NCBI GenBank assembly: GCA_002438845.1
Contig: DJRG01000078.1
Coordinates: 1-64,000, forward strand
DNA length: 64,000 bases
Source: Bacteroidales bacterium UBA6366
GTDB lineage: Bacteria; Bacteroidota; Bacteroidia; Bacteroidales; UBA932
Direction of reading: 5' to 3'
The position numbers and the translations under genes were made by a program. This document shows, one piece after another, positions 41,684-49,673 of the stretch; position 1 is the first letter of the stretch, and each line of letters begins with the position of its first letter. The notes beneath the pieces are model-generated. The model saw nothing but the letters and a program-made list of their open reading frames with translations, made no database searches and had not been told where the DNA came from.

Positions 41684-42121
41684 ATGTTACCAGTATCAAA
41701 AAAGTACAACAACCAGAATTGGTTACCGAACATTTTCAACGATTTCTTTGATAATGATTGGATGGTCAGGACAAATGCGACCGCTCCGGCGATCAACGTA
41801 TTAGAAAACGAGAAGAGCTATGACATCGAGCTCGCCGCTCCGGGCATGACCAAGGATGATTTCAAGGTTAGCCTTGACGACAATGGTGATCTTGTCATCA
41901 ACATGGAGAAGAAAGAGGAGAACAATGAAGAAAAGAAGCACGGTCACTATCTGAGGCGTGAGTTCTCATATTCAAAGTTCCAGCAGACGATGGTTTTGCC
42001 TGACGACGTTGAGAAAGAGAAGATTAGCGCTTCCGTTGTCAATGGTGTGCTCAAGGTCAACATCCCTAAGCAACTGAAGCAGGAAGTGCCTCAGGCCAAA
42101 AAAATCATAGAAATTAAGTAA
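41684..42121 (+). CDS. Hsp20/alpha-crystallin small heat-shock protein
   Basis: A 145-aa ATP-independent holdase chaperone. The alpha-crystallin domain (about 40-135) contains YDIELAAPGMTKDDFKVSLDDNGDLVI, LRREFSYSKFQQTMVLPDDV and NGVLKVNIPK, with the C-terminal IIEIK tail that bridges dimers. GGAG lies 8 nt before the ATG. The 110-nt upstream region has several hairpins, raising the possibility of RNA-thermometer control. It is followed directly by the tRNA-Asp promoter. Confidence 0.95.
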   Translation: MLPVSKKYNNQNWLPNIFNDFFDNDWMVRTNATAPAINVLENEKSYDIELAAPGMTKDDFKVSLDDNGDLVINMEKKEENNEEKKHGHYLRREFSYSKFQQTMVLPDDVEKEKISASVVNGVLKVNIPKQLKQEVPQAKKIIEIK

Positions 42122-42126
42122 AAAAG

Positions 42127-42157
42127 TTTGCAGGTTAAAGAAAAATGCCTATCTTTG
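42127..42157 (+). promoter_or_regulatory. Promoter of tRNA-Asp
   Basis: TTTG (42127-42130), 19-nt spacer, TATCTTTG (42150-42157): a textbook Bacteroidetes promoter, about 49 nt before the mature tRNA. Confidence 0.8.
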
Positions 42158-42205
42158 CATCCGCATTCAGGGAAACAACCAGAAACGACGGATGCAAAAT
42201 CGCAA

Positions 42206-42280
42206 GGTGCGGTAGTTCAGCTTGGTTAGAACGCCGGCCTGTCACGCCGGAGGTCGAGGGTTCGAGCCCCTTCCGCACCG
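42206..42280 (+). tRNA. tRNA-Asp (GTC)
   Basis: The acceptor stem GGTGCGG pairs with CCGCACC. The anticodon stem CCGGC/GCCGG carries loop CTGTCAC with anticodon GTC at 42241-42243, and the T-loop TTCGAGC is normal. CCA is not encoded. A dedicated promoter and an intrinsic terminator enclose it. Confidence 0.97.
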
Positions 42281-42284
42281 CAGA

Positions 42285-42316
42285 AAGTCCTGGAGATTTC
42301 TCCGGGACTTTTTTTT
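42285..42316 (+). terminator. Intrinsic terminator of tRNA-Asp
   Basis: AAGTCC-t-GGAG (42285-42295) pairs with CTCC-g-GGACTT (42300-42310) and is followed by a run of eight T residues. Confidence 0.9.
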
Positions 42317-42345
42317 GTCTATCTCTCCGCCGGCCCTGCCGTCCC

Positions 42346-42441
42346 GGTCACTGAGCCTGGCGCTTCGGCAAGCTCAGCGACCGGAAAAGGGAATCAAGTC
42401 CTAAAGTATGCGCTTTGGTCACTGAGCCTGTCGAAGTGACC
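42346..42441. repeat. Two GGTC...GACC palindromic repeats
   Basis: A composite copy (42346-42382, two half-repeats joined head to head) and a perfect copy (42417-42441). They lie between the tRNA terminator and the uvrA promoter. Confidence 0.75.
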
Positions 42442-42501
42442 AAATCCGTCGAAGCGAAGTGAAAACAGTGTCATTATTCGGCACAAGCCGGGAAATATTC
42501 G

Positions 42502-42521
42502 TAAATTTGCGGTTCGCAAAT
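42502..42521 (+). promoter_or_regulatory. uvrA promoter with overlapping palindromic operator
   Basis: TAAATTTG (42502-42509) is the -7 element. It overlaps the perfect inverted repeat ATTTGCG-gtt-CGCAAAT (42505-42521). A repressor bound here would block transcription start. UvrA is DNA-damage-induced in many bacteria, so an SOS-type regulator is a reasonable guess. Confidence 0.55.
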
Positions 42522-42530
42522 CGCTGAACT

Positions 42531-45395
42531 ATGACAGAAGACGGAAAGATAATCATCAAAGGAGCCAAGGTCAACAACCTTAAGGACATCACGGTTGAGA
42601 TTCCCAGGAACAAACTGGTGGTGGTGACCGGCATTTCAGGGTCGGGAAAGTCTTCGCTGGCCTTTGACACACTGTTCGCTGAAGGGCAGAGACGCTTTGC
42701 TGAGAGTCTTTCGTCGTACGCCCGCCAGTTTCTTGGCAGAATGAGCAAGCCGGATGTTGAATCAATCGAAGGAATCCCTCCGGCAATCGCCATAGAGCAG
42801 AAGGTCAACGTCAAGAATCCTCGCTCGACCGTGGCCACGACAACCGAAATCTACGACTACCTCCGCATAATCTTCGCGAGAATCGGACGGACATATTCCC
42901 CTGTCAGCGGCAAGGAGGTCAAATGCCACAGTGTCAATGATGTGATGGCCAGTATTTTAAGTGGGGATTCCAGGACGGCGTATATTCTCGCTGACCTGGA
43001 CTGGTCAGGTAGGGAGGACAAGGTCGAACTGATGCTTCGCCTCAAGGAGGAGGGATATTCCCGATTCTTCGGCGATGACGGGATCATCCGGATCGAAGAC
43101 GTCATGAGGATGGCTGACAAAAGGGAGTACCCCGAGCGTCTTGATCTGCTGATTGACCGTCTTAAGCTTCCGGCTTTTAAGGAGTGTCTGCCATATTCGG
43201 AAGACGGCTCTCCGTGGTCGCAGAATGATTGGGAGGATCTTCAGACCAGGCTGCGTTCGTCGATCGACACGGCGTTCAGAGTGGGCGAGGGCAAACTCAT
43301 CCTCCGCAAGGACAATTCCGTGGAGGAATATTCCAACCGCTTCGAACTGGACGGCATTACATTCCGCCAGCCTGATGAATATCTTTTCTCGTTCAACAGC
43401 CCTCTTGGCGCGTGCCCTGTCTGCGGAGGCCTTGGAAAGATCATCGGGGTCAGCGAGGATCTCGTGATCCCGGACAAGACCAAAAGCATCTACGACGGAG
43501 CCATTGCCTGCTGGAAAGGGGAGTCGATGGGATGGTTCAGGGATCATCTGATCAAGGTCGCTCCACGTTACGGGATTCCGATTTTCGAGCCGTACTGCAA
43601 CCTCTCGCAAAAAGTAAAGAACATCATCTGGGATACCCACAGCGTTGAGGGCGACGATGACTCGCTTGTCGGCATCAATGAGTTCTTCAAGTGGGTGGAG
43701 TCCCAAAGGTACAAGATCCAGTATAAGTATATGCTGAGCCGTTTCTCTGGCCGTACCACCTGCCACGCCTGCCACGGCACGAGACTGCGCCCGGAGGCGT
43801 TGTACGTGAAAGTAGGAGGGAAGACGATAGCGGAACTGCTTGACATGAACATTGATGAGTTGTTGGACTTCTTCTCGTGCTTGAAGTTGACTGAATATGA
43901 GACATCCATCGTCCGTAAGGCTGTCGAGGAGATTGTCTCACGCCTGCGGTACATAAAGGATGTCGGTCTGGCGTACCTTACCTTGAGCCGGGCCTGCAAC
44001 ACCCTTTCAGGAGGTGAAAGCCAGAGAATCAATCTGGTCACGGCTTTGGGCAGTTCGCTGGTTGGTTCCATGTACATTCTGGACGAACCGAGCATCGGCC
44101 TTCATCCGCGTGACACCGAACGGCTTATAGGTGTGCTTCGCAAACTGCGCGACATCGGCAACACCCTTGTCGTGGTCGAGCATGACGAGGAAATCATCCG
44201 CGCGGCCGACGTGCTGATCGACATGGGGCCGTATGCCGGAGTGAACGGAGGGCGGATTGTATTCCAAGGAAAGATCGGGGACAATGTCCCGGCTAAGGTC
44301 ATGGACAATTCCCTGACGCTCCAGTATCTGACCGGACGTAGATCCCGCTATGTCAGGGAAAAACATCCGTGGACATATTCAATCACGGTGGAAGGTGCCC
44401 AGGAGCACAATCTTAAGAATATTGATGTGAAGTTCCCGTTAGGTGTGCTGACCGTGGTCTCCGGAGTCAGCGGCAGCGGAAAGTCTTCCCTCGTGGGGGA
44501 CATCCTCTACCCGGCGCTCTACCGCATGATCAACCAGACCGGCGACCTTCCGGGAATATTCCGAAAGATCTCCGGCAACACCGACAGAATCAAGAATGTT
44601 GAATATGTAGACCAGAACCCGATAGGAAAGAGCTCCCGCTCCAACGCCGTGACCTATCTCAAGGTCTACGATGACATCCGCAAACTCCTCGCCGAGCAGC
44701 AGTACGCCAAGATCAACGGCTACACCCCGTCCTTCTTCTCGTTCAATCAGGACGGCGGGCGATGCCCCGAATGTCAGGGAGACGGTTTCGTGCGCATCCC
44801 GATGCAGTTCATGGCTGATGTGACGATGGTCTGCGAGACGTGCGGCGGCAAGCGTTTCAAGCCGGACATCCTTGAGGTCCGGTTCAAGGGCAGGAACATC
44901 GACGACATCCTCAACATGAGCGTCGAGGAGGCGATCTCGTTCTTCGGCTCTCAGCCTGAGGAACTGTCAAAGCAGATCGCGAGGAAACTCCAGCCGCTTG
45001 TCGATGTGGGACTGTCCTACATCAAGCTCGGTCAGAGCTCGTCAACACTTTCCGGAGGCGAGAGCCAGAGGATCAAGCTGGCTTGGTTCCTGTCCAAGAA
45101 CGAGGACGATCCCGACAATGTGCGGAAAAAGATTTTGTTTCTGTTCGACGAGCCGACGACAGGACTGCATTTCTATGATGTGGAGAAGTTGCTTAAAGCC
45201 TTTGACTTCCTTATCCGCAATGGCCACACGGTGATTGTCGTGGAGCACAATCTGGATGTCATCAAGGCCGCGGACTGGGTCATTGACCTTGGGCCCGAGG
45301 CCGGAGACAACGGCGGCGAGGTTGTCTTCGCCGGAACTCCGGAGGATATGATCCGCAACGGACAATCCTGGACGGCTAAGTACCTTCGTGGGTAA
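42531..45395 (+). CDS. uvrA: UvrABC excinuclease subunit A
   Basis: DNA-damage recognition ATPase of nucleotide excision repair. The 954-aa protein has two ABC modules: Walker A TGISGSGKSSLAF and SGVSGSGKSSLVG, signatures LSGGESQRINL and LSGGESQRIKL, and Walker B DEPSIGLH and DEPTTGLH. Zinc-finger segments are ACPVCGGLG...CHACHGTRL in the first half and CPECQGDG...CETCGG in the second. It is monocistronic, with its own promoter and a long palindrome downstream. Confidence 0.98.
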   Translation: MTEDGKIIIKGAKVNNLKDITVEIPRNKLVVVTGISGSGKSSLAFDTLFAEGQRRFAESLSSYARQFLGRMSKPDVESIEGIPPAIAIEQKVNVKNPRSTVATTTEIYDYLRIIFARIGRTYSPVSGKEVKCHSVNDVMASILSGDSRTAYILADLDWSGREDKVELMLRLKEEGYSRFFGDDGIIRIEDVMRMADKREYPERLDLLIDRLKLPAFKECLPYSEDGSPWSQNDWEDLQTRLRSSIDTAFRVGEGKLILRKDNSVEEYSNRFELDGITFRQPDEYLFSFNSPLGACPVCGGLGKIIGVSEDLVIPDKTKSIYDGAIACWKGESMGWFRDHLIKVAPRYGIPIFEPYCNLSQKVKNIIWDTHSVEGDDDSLVGINEFFKWVESQRYKIQYKYMLSRFSGRTTCHACHGTRLRPEALYVKVGGKTIAELLDMNIDELLDFFSCLKLTEYETSIVRKAVEEIVSRLRYIKDVGLAYLTLSRACNTLSGGESQRINLVTALGSSLVGSMYILDEPSIGLHPRDTERLIGVLRKLRDIGNTLVVVEHDEEIIRAADVLIDMGPYAGVNGGRIVFQGKIGDNVPAKVMDNSLTLQYLTGRRSRYVREKHPWTYSITVEGAQEHNLKNIDVKFPLGVLTVVSGVSGSGKSSLVGDILYPALYRMINQTGDLPGIFRKISGNTDRIKNVEYVDQNPIGKSSRSNAVTYLKVYDDIRKLLAEQQYAKINGYTPSFFSFNQDGGRCPECQGDGFVRIPMQFMADVTMVCETCGGKRFKPDILEVRFKGRNIDDILNMSVEEAISFFGSQPEELSKQIARKLQPLVDVGLSYIKLGQSSSTLSGGESQRIKLAWFLSKNEDDPDNVRKKILFLFDEPTTGLHFYDVEKLLKAFDFLIRNGHTVIVVEHNLDVIKAADWVIDLGPEAGDNGGEVVFAGTPEDMIRNGQSWTAKYLRG

Positions 45396-45408
45396 GGCTT
45401 CTGGTATT

Positions 45409-45485
45409 AAGGTCAGGGGGGAAAAAGGCAAATGCCAAATTTTGCACGTGACCAAAATTTGACATTTGATTTTCCCCTGACCTTG
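45409..45485. terminator. 77-nt near-perfect palindrome after uvrA
   Basis: Outer arms AAGGTCAGGGG/CCCCTGACCTT and inner arms CAAATGCCAAATTTTG (45429-45444) and CAAAATTTGACATTTG (45453-45468), with an eight-base loop, form one long hairpin between the convergent uvrA and licD genes. It is far longer than a normal terminator and could be a small repeat element. Confidence 0.65.
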
Positions 45486-45526
45486 GGTGGAAAGAATCAG
45501 TGATATTCTTTTCGCTTATTCTTTCC

Positions 45527-45551
45527 GGTCACTGAGCCTGTCGAAGTGACC
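45527..45551. repeat. GGTC...GACC palindromic repeat
   Basis: Perfect 25-bp copy with arms GGTCACT and AGTGACC, 3 nt from the stop codon of the minus-strand licD gene. Confidence 0.8.
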
Positions 45552-45554
45552 GGA

Positions 45555-46382
45555 TCAGCCCTTCCAATAGAACGTGATATAGTTCTGAAGCGGTTTTCGT
45601 TTGTTCTTTGGTGGAAGCTGCATGAAATCGCCATAGGAGTCGCGCAGAATCTTGTCATAGCCTTTCCAGACAAAAAACTCACTGTCTTCAAATTTCAGGC
45701 GGACATATTCATTGATCTCATCTTCCTCAAAGAACTCGTTGGCGCCAAGCTCAGGGCAGGTGAGCTGTGACCAATGCCGGCTCTCCTTCGGGGAAACCAG
45801 GGAGATGAGTGTGTTCATGTCCTTGACAATGTCCGCCGGGTCGCGCTTGATAAGGCGAGGATGAGTCCTTTTCAACGTCCAGATTTTAAGCCTTTTCCTT
45901 ATGGGAAATCTGGATGAGGAGATTGTGTGTACCCTGCGTATCCCGACATTGAACTTCATGAGTAGCAGCAGAGAATCATAGATTCGATCAAAGGTCTCCT
46001 TGTCATCCGGGACCCTGTCAATCGGGAATATATCGATCCAGACCCCGACATCGCACATTACCCAAGGAATGCTACTGGAAGCGAGGGTCTTTTCCGTGTC
46101 ACAGACTCTTCCGAAAGCTATGTAGCAGTCAGGGGTGTTACGGCTGTCTATGAATGAATATCTGTCCGAACGGTAGGTGGCCCTGAATCTTTCATAGTCC
46201 TCTCTCGGCATCATGATGTCAACGTCGTCATCCCATGGGATGAATCCCTTGTGCCGTACAGCGCCAAGCAGAGTGCCGTATCCCAATGAATATCTTATCC
46301 CGTTACTTTCGCAGAATCCGGCCACATCCTTCAATATGTCAAGGCTGAACTGTTGGAGTTCGCGGAGAGTGAGTTGTCTCAT
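45555..46382 (-). CDS. LicD-family phosphotransferase
   Basis: LicD enzymes are nucleotidyltransferase-fold proteins that move a phospho-group (phosphocholine and similar, from a CDP donor) onto glycans. This 275-aa copy shows GTLLGAVRHKGFIPWDDDVDIMMPREDYERF, with the paired Asp residues of the metal site, and a C-terminal SYGDFMQLPPKNKR. It ends an operon with the cytidylyltransferase fusion (7-nt gap) and the transaminase, which could make its CDP-linked donor. The transferred group is not known. It resembles the LicD at 48865 but is clearly diverged. Confidence 0.88.
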   Translation of the reverse strand: MRQLTLRELQQFSLDILKDVAGFCESNGIRYSLGYGTLLGAVRHKGFIPWDDDVDIMMPREDYERFRATYRSDRYSFIDSRNTPDCYIAFGRVCDTEKTLASSSIPWVMCDVGVWIDIFPIDRVPDDKETFDRIYDSLLLLMKFNVGIRRVHTISSSRFPIRKRLKIWTLKRTHPRLIKRDPADIVKDMNTLISLVSPKESRHWSQLTCPELGANEFFEEDEINEYVRLKFEDSEFFVWKGYDKILRDSYGDFMQLPPKNKRKPLQNYITFYWKG

Positions 46383-46389
46383 TGCAGTT

Positions 46390-47736
46390 TTAACTTAATT
46401 TGTATACGTTCTTCCCGTTGATGTAGTCTTCCTGGATCTGAGTCATCTTCAGGATTTCCTCTTTGGACAAAAGGTAGAGACGTTGCTCAGGATTGAGTAT
46501 GTGTGAGATGAACTCCCGGATCTCATACCTTAGCCCTTCGCCCATGAACGGGTAGAAACACTTTCTGTTCTGGTTCTGATCCTCGAACCTTTGCTCGAAA
46601 TAGTCCGTCTTCCACCACGGGGCCGGGACATAGATGTAGCCCTTGGTCCCTGAGATGACCATATTACCCTCGGTCTTTGCCCCAAGTCCGACTTGGAAAG
46701 AGGCGGTGGCGCTGTCGTAACGGAACACAGCCTTGGTGTACATGTCCACATCGTTCTTCATTATGGAATAAAAGTTCACGTTCCGCACATCACGCCCGAG
46801 CAGTTTGATGATCGGCAGGAGAGGGAAGCATGCGTTCTCGTTCATGCTGCCTCCGAATCTTGAATGGTCCAGTTTGGAGGACTTCTCGTTGGTGAGGGTC
46901 GTGACTGATGCGTTGATGTCCACGATCTTTCCGATCACGCCGGATTTCAGCATTGAGAATAGGTGTCTGAAGGCCGGGCAATAGGCAGTCTTGTGTGCCA
47001 CCATCAGGGTCTTTCCATTGGCCTCGGCGATGGAGAACAGCTCCTCGGCCTCAGCGAGGTGCAGGACGAAAGGGGTCTCGCACAGTACGTGTTTCCCGGC
47101 AAGGAGAGCCGCCCTTGCATATTCAAAATGAGTGTAGTGAGGTGATGCGACATAGACCGCGTCGCAATTCGCCAACAGCTCCTCAAGTGTCCGTGCCGCC
47201 AGCGGTATTCCATTGGCCGCGCGGAACGCCTCGCATTCCTCGTGGTCAGGATTGTAGACCGCGCTGATCGTGTTGCCGCTGACATACTTGGCCTCCGGAA
47301 CGAATCTCCCCGCTATGCTTCCCGTGCCGATCATTCCTATCCTGACGGAAATCTGCTCCTCTCTGAGCATCGTGCTGGAGATCCCTTGGGTGCGGGGCAG
47401 ATAGACCACCTCGCAAAACTCCTTGAGATAGTCGAAGTAACCTTCCCAGTCGGATCCTATGGCGAAGACATCCACATTGTACTTCTGGATGTCATCGATC
47501 TTCTGCCCTTTGTACTCCTCGATGATCACCTCGTCCGCATAACTTGTGTCCTTTACGGCCTGGACGCGTTTCATCACGCTGTCCCTTGTGTTCATCTTTC
47601 CGCGCTCAAGGTCGAAGTTGTCGGTGGTCACGCCTACAATCAGCCAATCGCCGAGTTCCTTCGCCCGGCGAAGCAGATTGATGTGCCCTTGATGCAGGAC
47701 GTCAAAAGTCCCGTAAGTGATAACCTTTTTCATCAA
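46390..47736 (-). CDS. Cytidylyltransferase - Gfo/Idh/MocA oxidoreductase fusion
   Basis: A 448-aa two-domain enzyme. Residues 1-130 are a TagD/GCT-like cytidylyltransferase with YGTFDVLHQGHINLLRRA (HxGH site) and RTQGISSTMLR. Residues about 133-448 are an NAD(P)-dependent Gfo/Idh/MocA oxidoreductase with GMIGTGSIAGRF and the CETPFVLHLAEAEEL segment that normally carries the EKP-type catalytic Lys, here ETP. The fusion suggests that one pathway oxidises or reduces a polyol or sugar and activates a phosphorylated product with CTP. Loss of the EKP Lys raises doubt about redox activity. Confidence 0.85.
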   Translation of the reverse strand: MMKKVITYGTFDVLHQGHINLLRRAKELGDWLIVGVTTDNFDLERGKMNTRDSVMKRVQAVKDTSYADEVIIEEYKGQKIDDIQKYNVDVFAIGSDWEGYFDYLKEFCEVVYLPRTQGISSTMLREEQISVRIGMIGTGSIAGRFVPEAKYVSGNTISAVYNPDHEECEAFRAANGIPLAARTLEELLANCDAVYVASPHYTHFEYARAALLAGKHVLCETPFVLHLAEAEELFSIAEANGKTLMVAHKTAYCPAFRHLFSMLKSGVIGKIVDINASVTTLTNEKSSKLDHSRFGGSMNENACFPLLPIIKLLGRDVRNVNFYSIMKNDVDMYTKAVFRYDSATASFQVGLGAKTEGNMVISGTKGYIYVPAPWWKTDYFEQRFEDQNQNRKCFYPFMGEGLRYEIREFISHILNPEQRLYLLSKEEILKMTQIQEDYINGKNVYKLS

Positions 47737-48785
47737 ACGGTCTCGGATTCAATCATGTGAATGCGCTCGGCGAGAGTGCGGAGCTCCTCGTCGGTCTGGA
47801 GTCCCATGTGGGAGATCCTGTAGAATCCAGGAATTGAGCCTGGCATGATGTAAGTCCCGTAACGCTCGATCAACCCCCTGAATATCCTGCGCTCGGCCGT
47901 GTCCTTGGTCTGGATGGCGGTGATGGCGTAAGACGGATTCTCCGCCGGCATTGTCCAGCCGTATTTCCGGCATTCCTCACGGAACACCTCCGCCCTGTGG
48001 CGCACCTGTGAGATGTTCCATGACTCTCCTCCCTGTCCCTTGAGTTGCCTGAGCCTTGCGTTGAGCTGGAGGTAGATTAGGGTAGCGGGGCTGAACGGAG
48101 TCTGCCCTCTTTTGAGATTGCCCAGATTGTCATCGAAGTCCCAATAGTAACCTTTATGGGCATATTCATAACCTTCCAACCTTTTGCTGATGAACAGGAT
48201 GGACAGCCCAGGAGGAATATTCAGGCCTTTCTGCGTGCTTGTGACGCAGATGTCGATTCCGAGCGCGTCCATGTCCAGCTCCTCGGCGAGGAATGAACTG
48301 ATCACATCCACAACAAGAGAAACGTTGTGCCTGTGGCATATTCCTGAAATCTTCTCAAGGTTGAAAAGTTGGCCGGTCGAGGTCTCGTGGTGCTGGCAGA
48401 GGAACACTTCCGGACGCTCGGTCTCCACGGTCCGCTCCAACTCTTCATAATCGATGTCCTTGGCGAACGGGACCTTGAAGTCAATAACCGGAACTCCGTA
48501 ATACTCACAGAGTGACACCCATCGCTTGCCGAAAGATCCACCGTTTATCGCTATCGCTTTCCTTTTTGTGCTGACGTAATTCTCCACAACCGCGCTCATC
48601 GCCCCGGTTCCGGAACCTGTGTAGATGATGGTTCTACCTCCCTTGCAATGAATCAGATCCAGAAGGATGCCTTCGGATTCGAGATTGATTTCAGAGAACT
48701 CATCGGTTCTCATGTAGGGGATCGGCTGAGATCCGATCGCCGCTATTTCCTTGTCCAGGTCTCCTGGAAAAACATAAGAATGCAT
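47733..48785 (-). CDS. Class V aminotransferase, 2-aminoethylphosphonate transaminase-like
   Basis: A 350-aa PLP enzyme resembling PhnW and related alanine-glyoxylate-type transaminases. TGSGTGAMSAVVENY is the phosphate-cup segment, VVDVISSFLAEELDMDALGID the Asp-containing strand, and TSTQKGLNIPPGLSI holds the Schiff-base Lys. It overlaps the cytidylyltransferase fusion by 4 nt. With the CDP-activating and LicD enzymes, a product such as an aminoalkyl-phospho substituent is plausible, but no phosphonate mutase (PepM) is present here. Confidence 0.85.
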   Translation of the reverse strand: MHSYVFPGDLDKEIAAIGSQPIPYMRTDEFSEINLESEGILLDLIHCKGGRTIIYTGSGTGAMSAVVENYVSTKRKAIAINGGSFGKRWVSLCEYYGVPVIDFKVPFAKDIDYEELERTVETERPEVFLCQHHETSTGQLFNLEKISGICHRHNVSLVVDVISSFLAEELDMDALGIDICVTSTQKGLNIPPGLSILFISKRLEGYEYAHKGYYWDFDDNLGNLKRGQTPFSPATLIYLQLNARLRQLKGQGGESWNISQVRHRAEVFREECRKYGWTMPAENPSYAITAIQTKDTAERRIFRGLIERYGTYIMPGSIPGFYRISHMGLQTDEELRTLAERIHMIESETV

Positions 48786-48807
48786 ACTCGGTTTGCTACA
48801 GATTACG

Positions 48808-48835
48808 CAAATTTAACAAAAATCAGTTATATTTG
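48808..48835. promoter_or_regulatory. Divergent promoters of the two LicD operons
   Basis: TAAATTTG on the minus strand (plus coordinates 48808-48815) and TATATTTG on the plus strand (48828-48835) lie back to back, 23 and 30 nt from their genes. Simultaneous use would be hard, so the two operons may compete. Confidence 0.55.
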
Positions 48836-48864
48836 TGAACATCGGGCTATAATTTGAACGTATT

Positions 48865-49668
48865 ATGCAAAAATTGTCTCACAGAGAGATTCAACTTTAT
48901 CTCCTTGACATACTCAAGGCCGTGGATTCCTTCTGCGCCAAGGAAGGAATCAGGTATTCCATGGCCTACGGAACCCTCCTCGGGGCCGTGCGTCACAAAG
49001 GCTTCATTCCCTGGGACGATGACATTGACCTCTTGATGCCGAGACCTGATTATGAGCGTTTTGTCTCCACGTTCGGAAAGGAGCCCGGCTCGCGTTACCG
49101 TTGCCTTTGCCATAAGGAAGGAGTGAAAGGCGACCGCTTCGTTCATTTTTTCTCCAAGGTCGAGGATGTCAAAACCAAAAGTCTTCAAGGACGCGGCTAT
49201 GAGTATGACTTCGGTCTGAACATCGACATATTCCCGATGGACGGCAAGCCTGAAGACCCTGAACTCCAGAGGAAGAGGGAGCGTCAATTGACGCATTGGT
49301 CGCACAGGCTCAACATCTGCGGCACGAGGTTCGACCTGTTCAACTTCCATCAGCCGTTGTTCTCAAAAATCGAAGCGCACGCCAGGGGGGCTGAATATTG
49401 GTGGAAAAAGATTGACGCCGAGGTCCGGAAATATCCTTACGAGACTTCGCGCCTCGCCGGGGCAGTCTCCGTCACCTACAATGGCACGAGGGAAATCTTC
49501 GAAAGGTATATGCTTGAGGAATATGTCGATCTGGAATTTGAAGGTTGCAGCTTCAAGGCATTCCGCCGCTGGGATGACTGGCTCTCGCAGGAGTTCGGGG
49601 ACTACATGACCCTGCCGCCGGAAAACAAACGCAAGTGCCACGACCTTACCGTTTATCTGTTGGATTAG
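48865..49668 (+). CDS. LicD-family phosphotransferase (second copy)
   Basis: A 267-aa paralogue of the LicD at 45555. It has GTLLGAVRHKGFIPWDDDIDLLMPRPDYERF, FGLNIDIFPMDG and QEFGDYMTLPPENKRK. It starts the plus-strand arm of the glycan-modification cluster and is followed 5 nt later by a Stealth phosphotransferase. Two LicD proteins in one cluster suggest two acceptor positions or two donors. Confidence 0.9.
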   Translation: MQKLSHREIQLYLLDILKAVDSFCAKEGIRYSMAYGTLLGAVRHKGFIPWDDDIDLLMPRPDYERFVSTFGKEPGSRYRCLCHKEGVKGDRFVHFFSKVEDVKTKSLQGRGYEYDFGLNIDIFPMDGKPEDPELQRKRERQLTHWSHRLNICGTRFDLFNFHQPLFSKIEAHARGAEYWWKKIDAEVRKYPYETSRLAGAVSVTYNGTREIFERYMLEEYVDLEFEGCSFKAFRRWDDWLSQEFGDYMTLPPENKRKCHDLTVYLLD

Positions 49669-49673
49669 TTGTT

